DNA from: Lewinellaceae bacterium
Lineage (GTDB): Bacteria > Bacteroidota > Bacteroidia > Chitinophagales > Saprospiraceae
Direction: 5' to 3'
NCBI GenBank assembly: GCA_020636025.1
Contig: JACJYQ010000001.1
Coordinates: forward strand, 248,001-312,000
DNA length: 64,000 bases
Position 1 is the stretch's first letter; every line of letters begins with the position of its first letter. The notes beneath the pieces were generated by a model. That model saw only the letters and a list, made by a program, of their open reading frames with translations, was not told the DNA's origin and searched no databases. A program made the translations under genes and the position numbers. Of this stretch, positions 26,052 to 34,072 are shown in pieces.

Positions 26052-27111
26052 GCAGGTCAGAAAACTCTCTCTCCACTTTTTGCCTGCTATACAAGCCCAT
26101 GTTTTTTAATTGAGCAGGCGAAAGTTCCATCGCCTTTTTCATGTGCTCTATGAGGGCATCTACATTTCTTGGTGGAATCAAAAATCCGTTTTTTCCGTTC
26201 TCCACCGTATCACGACATCCATTTACATCCGTAGTTATGATCACTTTCTCCATCGCCATGGCTTCCAAAATGGATCGCGGCACTCCTTCCCGGTAGTAGG
26301 TTGGCAATACCAAAACATCGGCAGCAGCAATGGCCGGCCTCACATCATCCAGAAAGCCATAACATTGGACATACCCTTCATCCGCCCAGGTTTTCAATTC
26401 TTCAAGACCGATGGAATGAGGATTGCCGTAATCGGGAGTCCCCACAATCCTGAATTCTGCCGGGCAACCTGTCTCCTTGAGGGCTTTTGCTGCCCGAACA
26501 AATTCTCTAATTCCTTTTTCTGCTATCAATCTGGCTATAAAAATGAAAACCATGCCTTCAGACCGGCGCTGATTTTCTACTGGCTGAAAGTGTTCGGTAT
26601 TTATGCCGGGTCCGGGAATCAATACACACTTTTCCGGCCCCACAATTCGGTTTTCGATAAACTCTTTTTGATCATCCCGATTTAGAAAGATGACCTTCCC
26701 AGATATTTTTAAGGACAATTTGTACAACCAACTGCTGAGTTTCTGAAGGCGCCAACTGCTGTCTGTAATACCAATTCCTTCGATGGTAGATATAGTAGGA
26801 ATTCCCAGCCAACCTGCAGCAAGGTTGCCCAGTGTGTTAGGACGGATGGTGAAGAGCAGCAGCACATCTGGTCGAACTTTTCTATAGTGTCTGAATAGTT
26901 CGATCAGCAACCTAAAGTTTTGGAATGGAGAAAGGCTGCTTCGATTACAATGCTTAAGCGGAAAAAACCGGGCATTGGTAAGTCGCTCCAGCTTTAAGCG
27001 GGAGGAATCATCGGCGGCTAGCAGAATTACTTCATATCCTGCGTTTTCCAAATATTTGATGAGTTCGAGGCGATAATTCCAGAGCGTCCAGGCAATACTA
27101 GCCACCAACAT
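26005..27111 (-). CDS. Glycosyltransferase family 4 (PglA-like)
   Basis: About 368 residues from ATG 27109-27111 (MLVASIAWTLWNYRLELI); TTG at 27132 or GTG at 27150 would add 7 or 13 codons and complete the first strand (KPAPKIMLVASIAW). The open frame runs back to 27231 but crosses a perfect terminator-like hairpin, so longer starts are unlikely. Motifs: RPDVLLLFTIRPNTLGNLAAGWLGIPTISTIEGIG (acceptor side), FIFIARLIAEKGIREFVRAAK, and EGVPRSILEAMAMEKVIITTDVNGCRDTVENGKNGFLIPPRN with the E-x7-E pair. The family includes UDP-GalNAc/GlcNAc-type transferases of glycan assembly. Convergent, with a 47-nt overlap, with the plus-strand glycosyltransferase operon. Confidence 0.87.
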   Translation of the reverse strand: MLVASIAWTLWNYRLELIKYLENAGYEVILLAADDSSRLKLERLTNARFFPLKHCNRSSLSPFQNFRLLIELFRHYRKVRPDVLLLFTIRPNTLGNLAAGWLGIPTISTIEGIGITDSSWRLQKLSSWLYKLSLKISGKVIFLNRDDQKEFIENRIVGPEKCVLIPGPGINTEHFQPVENQRRSEGMVFIFIARLIAEKGIREFVRAAKALKETGCPAEFRIVGTPDYGNPHSIGLEELKTWADEGYVQCYGFLDDVRPAIAAADVLVLPTYYREGVPRSILEAMAMEKVIITTDVNGCRDTVENGKNGFLIPPRNVDALIEHMKKAMELSPAQLKNMGLYSRQKVEREFSDLLILPGYLELVQQAYR

Positions 27112-27152
27112 GATTTTTGGGGCAGGTTTCAAAGGGTCTCTTGCCTGCACAA

Positions 27153-27200
27153 AAAAAGTCTCTGATCCGCGCAATAACTGCTTCGGATCAGAGACTTTTT
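27153..27200 (-). terminator. Intrinsic terminator after the DUF433 gene
   Basis: Perfect 17-bp inverted repeat (AAAAAGTCTCTGATCCG at 27153-27169, complement at 27184-27200) with a 14-nt loop, 28 nt past the stop of the DUF433 gene. The stem ends in T-run sequence on both strands. It stands between that gene and the glycosyltransferase, which read in the same direction, so it may be a full or partial stop. Confidence 0.85.
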
Positions 27201-27227
27201 CCTCTGTGTAAAATTCAGGCTTTTTTA

Positions 27228-27509
27228 TCACGCGGCCGCAAACATACGACCTTCTCCAGCTTGTAAATTAGAACCTGGGCCACCTGCTAATTCTGCCATT
27301 TGATCAGGTGTATATTTCCTCTTAACAAGATCATATACTTCCAGGGCCTGATCGCGGGTAATAGATGGGAATTCTCTTAAAAATTCATTAACGCTAACAC
27401 CAATCCGGAGGAAGTCACAAAAAGTTTCGATTCGAATTCTTGTTCCACTGAATACGGGGGCGCCGTCTTGAATTTCTGGATGAACAGTGATTGCTGTAAA
27501 TTGATTCAT
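27228..27509 (-). CDS. DUF433-family small protein (antitoxin-like)
   Basis: 93 residues with the whole DUF433 core: GAPVFSGTRIRIETFCDFLRIG at about 16-37, then VNEFLREFPSITRDQALEVYDLVKRK. DUF433 proteins are predicted helix-turn-helix antitoxins usually paired with a PIN-like toxin (DUF5615). Here no toxin gene lies next to it: upstream is a 367-nt gap, downstream a terminator and a glycosyltransferase. It may be a lone regulator or a decayed pair. The Gly/Ala-rich tail (LAGGPGSNLQAGEGRMFAAA) looks unstructured. Confidence 0.75.
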   Translation of the reverse strand: MNQFTAITVHPEIQDGAPVFSGTRIRIETFCDFLRIGVSVNEFLREFPSITRDQALEVYDLVKRKYTPDQMAELAGGPGSNLQAGEGRMFAAA

Positions 27510-27719
27510 ATCCGGTGCTGTTGTTTAGTGATTAAACGGTTCAGACCGGGATTATACTCTGCTTTCATACAAGGATTAGATTTAGAAATGCGATTAAAAA
27601 TTGATGGGAGCGAATGTAAACAATGTTCGGTAAGTTCAAAAATTTTGTTAACAAAAAATTTAAAAAATACCGGGTTACACCTTATTTGTACTGTCTACGG
27701 GTCAGGGGAAACCCCGAAT
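27510..27719. other. Intergenic stretch upstream of the DUF433 gene
   Basis: This is the AT-rich first part of the 367-nt gene-free interval 27510-27876. It must hold the promoter of the DUF433 gene, but I see no convincing TAnnTTTG box on the minus strand. The rest of the interval is the inverted repeat at 27720-27876 and its spacer. Confidence 0.5.
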
Positions 27720-27876
27720 GATTACATGATTGACGATTACATGATTACATGATTGTGGAAGTGATTTTTGATTGATTATTTTTGATTTGGATTTATACAA
27801 TGTCCTAATATCTCAAATTTACAATCTTCAATTACATCGTCAATCATGTAATCATGTAATCGTCAATCATGTAATC
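27720..27876. repeat. Perfect 36-bp inverted repeat ending at the manC stop codon
   Basis: Arms 27720-27755 and 27841-27876 are perfect complements. Each is built of GATTACAT/GATTGAC words (GATTACATGATT, GATTGACGATTACATGATT). The spacer is 85 nt and AT-rich. The right arm touches the TAA of manC (27877-27879) with no gap. Long perfect arms could form a very stable RNA hairpin and act as a 3' stabiliser or terminator for manC. Confidence 0.95.
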
Positions 27877-28956
27877 TTACAGGTATTTATCTCCTGTTTC
27901 CGCTTTTACCAGAGCTGTCACCTGCTTGATTTCCTGCTCTTTGGATTTAGGGAACACCAACAAGACATCCTCTTCGTCTACCACAATATAATTTTGCAGG
28001 TCTTTCAACACTGCCAGTTTTCCGGCTGGCAAACGCACCAGACAATCTGACGTATCAAGTGCTATGGTTTTGCCACCAAGTAATGCATTCCCCTGATCGT
28101 CTTTGGGGCATTCTTCGTGTAGACTGGCCCAGGTTCCTAGATCGCTCCAACCAAACTCGGCGGGTATCGTGTACACATTGTTGGCTTTTTCCATTATGGC
28201 CACATCCACGGCAATATTTGGAGTAGTGGGGTATTGCTTGTTGATAAACTCCTGTTCAGCGGGACCATTCCAGGAGCCGTCACCTTTTTTCAGAATATTG
28301 TAAATGTCGGGCGAGCAATTTTCAAATGCCTGGATGATCGATTTGACGTTCCAGATGAAAATGCCTGCATTCCACAGATATTCACCGGAAGAGACAAATT
28401 GTTGCGCTGTTTCCAGGTTTGGTTTTTCTGCAAATCGCTTCACTTTATGGATGCCATCCTTTATTTCCTGATCCTTTTGGATGTATCCATAACCTGTATC
28501 TGGCCGTGAAGGCTCAATGCCCAGAGTGATCAGGGCGTCTTCCTGCGAGGCAAAATCGAGGGCCAGATTTATTTTATCCAGAAATGCCTGTTCCTTTAAT
28601 ACAATATGGTCTGAAGGCGAAATGACGAAACTTGCCTCTGGATCCAGGTCTGCTAGTTTCATGGCGGTGTAACACACGCAGGGTGCCGTGTTATTTCGAC
28701 TTGGTTCGCACAGGATCTGGTTGTCGCTTATTTCCGGTAATTGTTCCTTTACAAGGTCCTTATATTGAATATTGGTAACGATGAAAATATGACTGGCAGG
28801 GCATATCGGCAGGAAGCGCTCAAATGTCAGCCGCAGCAGGCTCTTGCCGGTTCCCAGCATATCGAGAAATTGTTTTGGGCGGGCTTCACGGCTTCCTGGC
28901 CAAAAGCGACTACCAACGCCGCCGGCCATAATGGCCACATAATGATGATTGGACAT
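27877..28956 (-). CDS. manC: Mannose-1-phosphate guanylyltransferase
   Basis: 359 residues; makes GDP-mannose from mannose 1-phosphate and GTP. The nucleotidyltransferase signature is GGVGSRFWPGSREARPKQFLDM at about 13-34. FVISPSDHIVL holds the metal-binding Asp, and GYGYIQKDQEI, EKPNLETAQQFV and LWNAGIFIW follow in the family order. The short form (no phosphomannose isomerase fusion) is usual here. GDP-mannose feeds the fcl enzyme encoded just upstream and the polysaccharide glycosyltransferases nearby. A TATTTTTG box lies 25 nt upstream. Confidence 0.95.
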   Translation of the reverse strand: MSNHHYVAIMAGGVGSRFWPGSREARPKQFLDMLGTGKSLLRLTFERFLPICPASHIFIVTNIQYKDLVKEQLPEISDNQILCEPSRNNTAPCVCYTAMKLADLDPEASFVISPSDHIVLKEQAFLDKINLALDFASQEDALITLGIEPSRPDTGYGYIQKDQEIKDGIHKVKRFAEKPNLETAQQFVSSGEYLWNAGIFIWNVKSIIQAFENCSPDIYNILKKGDGSWNGPAEQEFINKQYPTTPNIAVDVAIMEKANNVYTIPAEFGWSDLGTWASLHEECPKDDQGNALLGGKTIALDTSDCLVRLPAGKLAVLKDLQNYIVVDEEDVLLVFPKSKEQEIKQVTALVKAETGDKYL

Positions 28957-28980
28957 GATTGATTTTTAGTTTGTCTGAAG

Positions 28981-28988
28981 CAAAAATA
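28981..28988 (-). promoter_or_regulatory. Candidate promoter -7 box for manC
   Basis: Minus strand TATTTTTG, full match to TAnnTTTG, 25 nt upstream of the manC ATG. No clear TTG at the -33 distance. Confidence 0.4.
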
Positions 28989-29051
28989 ATCGAATTGAAA
29001 AAGCTGGTGCTATTGCAGCCGTAGACTTAACGCTGGCTTTAAACTCAATGC

Positions 29052-29978
29052 TTAAAGCTTGTCCTGAACAGCTTTGTACACAAGTGCAATTCCGTCTTTG
29101 AGACCAATTTGAGCTTTCCAGCCTAGCGAGTGTAACTTAGAGACATCCATTAATTTACGAGGTGTCCCATCCGGTTTTTCAGGGTCGGTAAATATCTCGC
29201 CTTCGTAGCCAACTACCTCTTTTATCATTTCTGCCAACTCAAGAATGGTAATGTCTTCCCCAACGCCAATATTGACAAATCCGGGTTCGTCAAATTCTTT
29301 CATTAAAAACAAGCAGGCATCGGCGAGATCATCCACGTGCATAAACTCTCTTCTGGGTGTGCCTGTACCCCAAATGGTTACACTGGGCAACTTGTCGCGC
29401 CTGGCCTCATGGAATCTACGGATCATCGCAGGCAACACGTGACTGTTTTGTGGATGGTAATTGTCGTTTGGGCCATACAGATTGGTTGGCATTACACTGA
29501 TGAAATGACAACCATATTGAGATCTGTAAGCATCGCAAAGTTTGATTCCGGCGATTTTGGCAATGGCGTATGGCTCGTTGGTTGGTTCTAAAAGCCCGGT
29601 GAGCAAACTGTCTTCTTTCAGCGGTTGCGGTGCCATCTTGGGGTAAATACAGGAAGACCCTAGAAATAACAGTTTCTCAACCTTGTGGGAATAAGCTGAA
29701 TGAATCACGTTCGATTCTATCATGAGGTTATCATACAGAAACTCGGCCCGGTAGGTATTATTGGCCATTATGCCTCCAACTTTTGCTGCTGCTAAAAAGA
29801 CAAATTCGGGCTTTTCTCTACGGAAAAATTCATCAACTTCGGTTTGATTGCGTAAATCAAGTTGGCCCGAGCCTGCAAGGCAAAAATTTTGATATCCTTC
29901 TGCCTTTAATTTTCGGAGGATTGAGGAGCCCACCATTCCGGTGTGTCCGGCCACATATATTTTGGCGTGTTTTTCCAT
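29052..29978 (-). CDS. fcl: GDP-L-fucose synthase
   Basis: 308 residues, an extended short-chain dehydrogenase that epimerises and reduces GDP-4-keto-6-deoxymannose to GDP-L-fucose using NADPH. The N-terminal GxxGxxG loop is VAGHTGMVGSSI at about 9-20. The catalytic set is present: S in FLGSSCIYP at about 107-115 and Y-x3-K in EPYAIAKIAG at about 134-143. The C-terminal family stretch GTPRREFMHVDDLADAC is present. The gmd gene needed for the preceding step is not in the window. Upstream of manC on the same strand, together pointing to a fucose-containing surface glycan. Confidence 0.95.
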   Translation of the reverse strand: MEKHAKIYVAGHTGMVGSSILRKLKAEGYQNFCLAGSGQLDLRNQTEVDEFFRREKPEFVFLAAAKVGGIMANNTYRAEFLYDNLMIESNVIHSAYSHKVEKLLFLGSSCIYPKMAPQPLKEDSLLTGLLEPTNEPYAIAKIAGIKLCDAYRSQYGCHFISVMPTNLYGPNDNYHPQNSHVLPAMIRRFHEARRDKLPSVTIWGTGTPRREFMHVDDLADACLFLMKEFDEPGFVNIGVGEDITILELAEMIKEVVGYEGEIFTDPEKPDGTPRKLMDVSKLHSLGWKAQIGLKDGIALVYKAVQDKL

Positions 29979-30005
29979 TTCTTAACACAAAAAAAATAAA
30001 AAATG

Positions 30006-30034
30006 TTTGTAATTACGATAATAGTGTACCTTTA
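30006..30034 (+). promoter_or_regulatory. Promoter of the histone-like gene
   Basis: TTTG at 30006-30009, a 17-nt spacer, then TACCTTTA at 30027-30034 (7 of 8 to TAnnTTTG). This is the best complete Bacteroidota-type promoter I found, 33 nt upstream of the ATG. Confidence 0.65.
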
Positions 30035-30067
30035 CGAGCTATTCATTAAACTTTAACCAACAACATC

Positions 30068-30253
30068 ATGAGCAAAATTTTTGATGAAATCAAACAAAAA
30101 GTAGCTGAAGTTCAGGCGGATGTAGACAAATTTGACGCCGGAAATTCAGCTGCAGGAAGCCGCGTAAGAAAAGCAATGCAGGAACTTAAAGGACTGGCTC
30201 AGTCAATGCGTGCATACGTTCTGGAAACCAAAGAAGCAAGAAAAGCGAAATAA
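30068..30253 (+). CDS. Histone H1-like protein (Hc1 family)
   Basis: 61 residues, basic, matching the short Bacteroidota Hc1/histone-H1-like family: MSKIFDEIKQKVAEVQADVDK at the start, then the diagnostic NSAAGSRVRKAMQELKGLAQSMR at about 26-48 and a basic end KEARKAK. It lacks the long Lys/Ala-rich tail of chlamydial Hc1. Thought to bind DNA as a small nucleoid protein. It stands alone with its own promoter and a strong terminator, consistent with high monocistronic expression. Confidence 0.85.
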   Translation: MSKIFDEIKQKVAEVQADVDKFDAGNSAAGSRVRKAMQELKGLAQSMRAYVLETKEARKAK

Positions 30254-30277
30254 ATTTCGCCCAAAAGCTAACTGAAG

Positions 30278-30314
30278 TGGCGGAGTAGCCTTATGGCTGC
30301 TTCGCCATTTTTTT
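30278..30314 (+). terminator. Intrinsic terminator after the histone-like gene
   Basis: Stem TGGCGGAGTAGCC against GGCTGCTTCGCCA (13 bp with two G-U pairs), 4-nt loop, then seven T (30308-30314), 24 nt after the stop. Confidence 0.9.
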
Positions 30315-30436
30315 ACCTTGATTAATATGACTTTCTTGATTTATCCTGAAGTGAAGTTGTTTCAGGTATGATAATCTCCTGAGAGATAAGGCATTTGTAA
30401 ATAAGTTTCAAGATAGCCAACGTACGTCTACTGCCG

Positions 30437-31900
30437 TTAAAGGCTCCAGTTACTTTCCTGTTTGTCCACCACTTTTAGTTTCTTTTTTTGCTTCAAGTGA
30501 AATAAAAGAGCCAGTCTCGCAGCTACACTGGCATCCAACTTCTGTTTTTCAATCAAGACATCTGCTGTATAATACCGGCTCACAAAATTGGTATCGAAAT
30601 CGCCACTTAAAAATGCTTCGTGCTCAAGTACAAATGTGCCAAACGGCAGGGTAGTGGAAACTCCTTCCACCTCATAATCCCGAATGGCTTCTTTCATTTT
30701 TTGTATGGCCTCATTACGGTCTTTACCATAGCAAATCAATTTTGCCAGCATTGGATCGTAATAAATAGGCACTTCCATCCCTTCTTCATACCCGCCGTCA
30801 ACACGGATGCCTTCGCCTTCTGGAATGCGATATCTCTCTAGCTTGCCAACACTTGGTAAAAAATTATCGAGCGGGTCTTCTGCATACACCCGAATTTCCA
30901 AAGCATGCCCTTTAATTTTCAAATCTTCCTGAGCAAAGGGCAATTTTTCACCCCTGGCAATTTGAATTTGCAATTCCACCAGGTCCAGGCCGGTAATCAG
31001 TTCAGTCACCGGATGTTCTACCTGAAGCCTTGTGTTCATCTCCAGAAAATAAAAGTTCCGTTTATCATCTACCAAAAACTCCACGGTGCCGGCACCAACG
31101 TAATCACAGGATTGAGCAACGCGCACCGCAGCTTCACCCATGGCTTTTCTCAGCTCCGGACTCAAAATGGCAGACGGAGCCTCTTCCACAACTTTTTGGT
31201 GGCGCCTTTGAATGGAACACTCCCGCTCGAAGAGATACACAATGTTGCCATGTTTGTCTCCCAAAATCTGAACTTCAATATGCCGAGGGTTCGTGACAAA
31301 TTTTTCAATAAACACAGCGCCATCCCCAAAGGAGGATATTGCTTCGGAAATGGCACGCTCCATTTGCTCCTTGGTATCCTCTTCTTTTTCCACTATGCGC
31401 ATTCCTTTGCCACCGCCACCGGCTGAGGCTTTGATCAAGATGGGATAACCTACCTTTCTGCCGATTTCTTTGGCCATTTCCACATCGGTAATGGCCTGTT
31501 CAATACCAGGCACCATGGGAACATCAAACTTCTTGGCAGCTTCTTTTGCCGATAATTTGCTCCCCATCACATCAATACTCTTGGGTGAAGGACCAATAAA
31601 GGTTATGCCGGCTTTTTCCACTTTTTGGGCAAAATCTGCATTCTCACTCAGGAAACCATATCCAGGATGGATACCATCAACGCCAATCTCCAGTGATTTC
31701 TCAATGATCTTGTCGCCAAGCAGATAACTTTTAGCAGAGGGTGCGGGCCCGAGTAAAATGGCCTCATCGGCAAATCGAACATGTGGCGCATTTCGGTCAG
31801 CTTCCGAATACACGGCAACGGTGGCAATGCCCATTCGGCGGGCCGTTTTCATAATGCGCAAGGCAATCTCTCCGCGATTGGCGACAAGTATTTTCTTCAT
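30437..31900 (-). CDS. accC: Biotin carboxylase subunit of acetyl-CoA carboxylase
   Basis: About 487 residues from ATG 31898-31900 (MKKILVANRGEIALRI), the family start; the 10 codons before it in frame are not conserved. The ATP-grasp signature KASAGGGGKGMRIV lies at about 157-170, the biotin-carboxylase motif RRHQKVVEEAPS at about 236-247, and FLEMNTRLQVEHPVTE at about 285-300. It carboxylates biotin on the carrier protein in fatty acid synthesis, or in a propionyl/acyl-CoA carboxylase. No accB or carboxyltransferase gene is adjacent, so the partner cannot be decided here. Divergent from truA. Confidence 0.93.
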   Translation of the reverse strand: MKKILVANRGEIALRIMKTARRMGIATVAVYSEADRNAPHVRFADEAILLGPAPSAKSYLLGDKIIEKSLEIGVDGIHPGYGFLSENADFAQKVEKAGITFIGPSPKSIDVMGSKLSAKEAAKKFDVPMVPGIEQAITDVEMAKEIGRKVGYPILIKASAGGGGKGMRIVEKEEDTKEQMERAISEAISSFGDGAVFIEKFVTNPRHIEVQILGDKHGNIVYLFERECSIQRRHQKVVEEAPSAILSPELRKAMGEAAVRVAQSCDYVGAGTVEFLVDDKRNFYFLEMNTRLQVEHPVTELITGLDLVELQIQIARGEKLPFAQEDLKIKGHALEIRVYAEDPLDNFLPSVGKLERYRIPEGEGIRVDGGYEEGMEVPIYYDPMLAKLICYGKDRNEAIQKMKEAIRDYEVEGVSTTLPFGTFVLEHEAFLSGDFDTNFVSRYYTADVLIEKQKLDASVAARLALLFHLKQKKKLKVVDKQESNWSL

Positions 31901-31927
31901 ACACGCAAAGAAAAGCACAATCTTGGT

Positions 31928-31986
31928 CACAGATTTAATGGATTTACGGATTTCACAGATTTTTTGAGTGATTCACCTGGATTACT
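31928..31986. repeat. Tandem GATTT-word repeat upstream of accC
   Basis: Short imperfect words in a row (CACAGATTT, AATGGATTT, ACGGATTT, CACAGATTT, later CTGGATT). It is of the same low-complexity type as the other intergenic repeats but shows no inverted partner. Confidence 0.6.
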
Positions 31987-32057
31987 TTAGATGTGATTGA
32001 TGCCCTTCTTGCAATTCGGCTTAGTTTCGCCTTCTTTTAATTATTGGTTTTTGAGCT

Positions 32058-32876
32058 ATCAATAGATATTTCTTTCATATCGCCTACAATGGTGTGCCTT
32101 TTCGCGGATGGCAACGACAGACCGATGCCTATTCTGTTCAGGAAAAGGTGGAAGCCGCTTTATTGAAAATATGTAAAACACCGGTTTCGGCAAATGGCTG
32201 TGGAAGAACAGATGCCCAGGTACACGCCAGTCAGTTCTTTTTTCATGCAGATTTGGAAATTCGCGACGTACAGGAAATATTGCCCAAGCTGAATGATGCT
32301 CTGGGCCCGGAAATTGCTTTGTTTGATATTATCCCTGTCGATGACAAAGCGAGTGCACGTTTTGATGCGATTCATCGAACCTATGATTACTTCATTCATA
32401 CCCACCACGATCCTTTTCTGCATGATCGAAGTGCTTTATACGACCATCTGGAAATAGACCCGCATAAAATGGCAGAAGGCGTAGCGTTGCTGCCGTCTTA
32501 TGATGATTACTACGCCTTTTGTAAATCGCCCGAAAGCTTCAATACCACCATTTGCCGGGTTTCCTCTGCTGTATTGTTTGCTAATGAAGGCGCAGACAAG
32601 TTTCGATTTCAAATAACGGCCAACCGGTTTTTGACAGGTATGATTCGAATAATTATGGGCCGACTCCTGGAGCTCGCCAATGGCAGAATGAGCCTGGATC
32701 AATTTGAGCATCACCTTGCGAATAAAAAGACACCTAAGATTCTCTCGCCGGCATATCCACAAGGGCTGTACTTGTCTAAAGTGGTGTATCCATACCTGGA
32801 CATAGTTCCACGGGCAGCCTTTTTAGCCTTTCCCAATGTAGATGGTTCCAGCTTTTGGAAACCGGTTATGGTCTAA
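32058..32876 (+). CDS. truA: tRNA pseudouridine synthase A
   Basis: TruA makes pseudouridine at positions 38-40 of the tRNA anticodon arm. The catalytic Asp is in GCGRTDAQVHASQF, and FDAIHRTYDYFIH and FLTGMIRIIMGRLLELANG are family motifs. The N-terminal RYFFHIAYNGVPFRGWQRQ, highly conserved in TruA, is encoded from about 32064, but between the in-frame TGA at 32052-32054 and this segment there is no ATG, GTG or TTG. The possible start is ATC at 32058-32060; the first ordinary start, GTG at 32094, would remove the first beta strand. I annotate from 32058 with doubt (272 residues). The stop overlaps the convergent gene by 4 nt. Confidence 0.85.
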   Translation: MNRYFFHIAYNGVPFRGWQRQTDAYSVQEKVEAALLKICKTPVSANGCGRTDAQVHASQFFFHADLEIRDVQEILPKLNDALGPEIALFDIIPVDDKASARFDAIHRTYDYFIHTHHDPFLHDRSALYDHLEIDPHKMAEGVALLPSYDDYYAFCKSPESFNTTICRVSSAVLFANEGADKFRFQITANRFLTGMIRIIMGRLLELANGRMSLDQFEHHLANKKTPKILSPAYPQGLYLSKVVYPYLDIVPRAAFLAFPNVDGSSFWKPVMV

Positions 32877-33415
32877 ATTTCAATTGTGAATTTTCTGCGC
32901 CACCAAACAATTAGGGACAGCGCCATTAGAGGAACTCCAATCCAAATGAGTTCACTCATCAAAACCTTGATTCCCCACTCACTTAAAAAGCCGCCAACAC
33001 TCATGGGTGAAACCTGAATTGGCCGAAAAGGGAAGAATATGCGCTCCGTACTAAAGGGCCACCAGATGGCACAACCGCGGCCGCCATTTGTGAACATATC
33101 CAGCAAAGGGTGAGAGAGGGTACTCAATACGAAAAACAAACCCGTTTTGAAGCCAACCGTATTTTTAGGACTCAGCGCTTTGTAAAGCAAGGTGATGACA
33201 ATGCCAAAAACAATGGCAAAAACAATGGAGTGTGTCCAGCCGCGATGTCCCCATTGACTTGAGTAGGGAATGCCAAAGCGGAAGGCAAGCACATCGAGAT
33301 CGGGTGCAAAGGCACAAAATCCGGCAATTAAGAAGGTGATTGTATTGAAGTTTCTGGGAAAAGCGGTGTATCCAATTGCAGAAGATGCTGCGACATGTCC
33401 AAATATTGAGGCCAT
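32873..33415 (-). CDS. Membrane-bound metal-dependent hydrolase (YdjM/DUF457 family)
   Basis: 180 residues with four or more hydrophobic segments. The family's metal-site motifs are in place: H7 in FGHVAAS, APDLDV at about 38-43, HRGWTHSIVF at about 57-66 and SHPLLDMFT at about 101-109. Members are inner-membrane proteins of unproven activity. It lies 4 nt downstream of the tail-tube-like gene on the same strand (likely cotranscribed) and is convergent, with a 4-nt overlap, with truA. Confidence 0.82.
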   Translation of the reverse strand: MASIFGHVAASSAIGYTAFPRNFNTITFLIAGFCAFAPDLDVLAFRFGIPYSSQWGHRGWTHSIVFAIVFGIVITLLYKALSPKNTVGFKTGLFFVLSTLSHPLLDMFTNGGRGCAIWWPFSTERIFFPFRPIQVSPMSVGGFLSEWGIKVLMSELIWIGVPLMALSLIVWWRRKFTIEI

Positions 33416-33419
33416 TAAA

Positions 33420-33887
33420 TTAGTAAGCAGTTAGAACCATTGATTCAAATGACAACTCCACTTCCTCCAACATTACAGATGCGCTGCCGGCAGTTAGTGG
33501 TGTGTAATTGACTGTACTTGGGAAGGCATTCCTAAGTCTCCATGCAAAGATCGGTTCGTGGTTTCGGTTCAACAAATTGATTGTAACATCGCGGTATTCT
33601 GGGGTTGCACTTTGTTGCTTCCACCATTGGTACATTTCCAGGTCGCCTTCCATTAAATGCCTGCGCAAAATGATTTGGTGGTAGTCTTCGGTACCGGGTA
33701 CTTTCTGGGCAATTTGGGTTGGACTGGAACCATTTCGAATCTCTATAATTTCCCGCTCAAAACCCAGGCCATGGACTTCTGTAAAATCGGTTCGGGAACC
33801 ACCCCATTCAACCATAAAATGGTTGTCAAAAACATGATTGTTCATATTGAATAATGATTTGATCCAATTGAGGAAAGTGGTGAACAT
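33420..33887 (-). CDS. Phage-tail-tube/contractile-injection gp19-like protein
   Basis: 155 residues matching the conserved phage tail region family (T4 gp19, Afp tube proteins). Typical phrases are FDNHFMVEWGG at about 20-30, FTEVHGLGFEREIIEIRNG, RRHLMEGDLEMYQWW at about 76-90, RDVTINLLNRNHEPIFAWRLRNAFPSTV and LEEVELSFESM at the end. These proteins form the inner tube of contractile injection systems. No sheath, baseplate, spike or ATPase gene is near, so its role here is unknown. ATG 33885-33887 is taken because it follows a TACTTTTG box by 22 nt; ATG at 33845 is an alternative start closer to the usual family N-terminus. Confidence 0.82.
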   Translation of the reverse strand: MFTTFLNWIKSLFNMNNHVFDNHFMVEWGGSRTDFTEVHGLGFEREIIEIRNGSSPTQIAQKVPGTEDYHQIILRRHLMEGDLEMYQWWKQQSATPEYRDVTINLLNRNHEPIFAWRLRNAFPSTVNYTPLTAGSASVMLEEVELSFESMVLTAY

Positions 33888-33909
33888 TGTGATTATGATT
33901 GAACTTTTT

Positions 33910-33917
33910 CAAAAGTA
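33910..33917 (-). promoter_or_regulatory. Promoter -7 box for the gp19-like gene
   Basis: Minus strand TACTTTTG, full match to TAnnTTTG, 22 nt upstream of the gp19-like ATG. Confidence 0.5.
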
Positions 33918-34072
33918 ATTCGAATCATAGAATTAATTTGGCAGATGTCCCGAATTCAATTTTTTTAACCTTTCATAGGTGTGTATAACCCGCATCTTCA
34001 TCGAATAATTGAGAAGTAAGCCCTTTTCTCCCAACATTTTCTCAGATTTGCCTTCCACAAAATTTGATTTTA

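Noticed and set aside
30905..31426. 173-codon plus-strand frame over accC
   Set aside because: Antisense to accC, no recognisable features.
33420..33887. Prophage remnant
   Set aside because: Only one tail-like gene; no integrase, terminase, capsid or attachment sites; neighbours are housekeeping genes.
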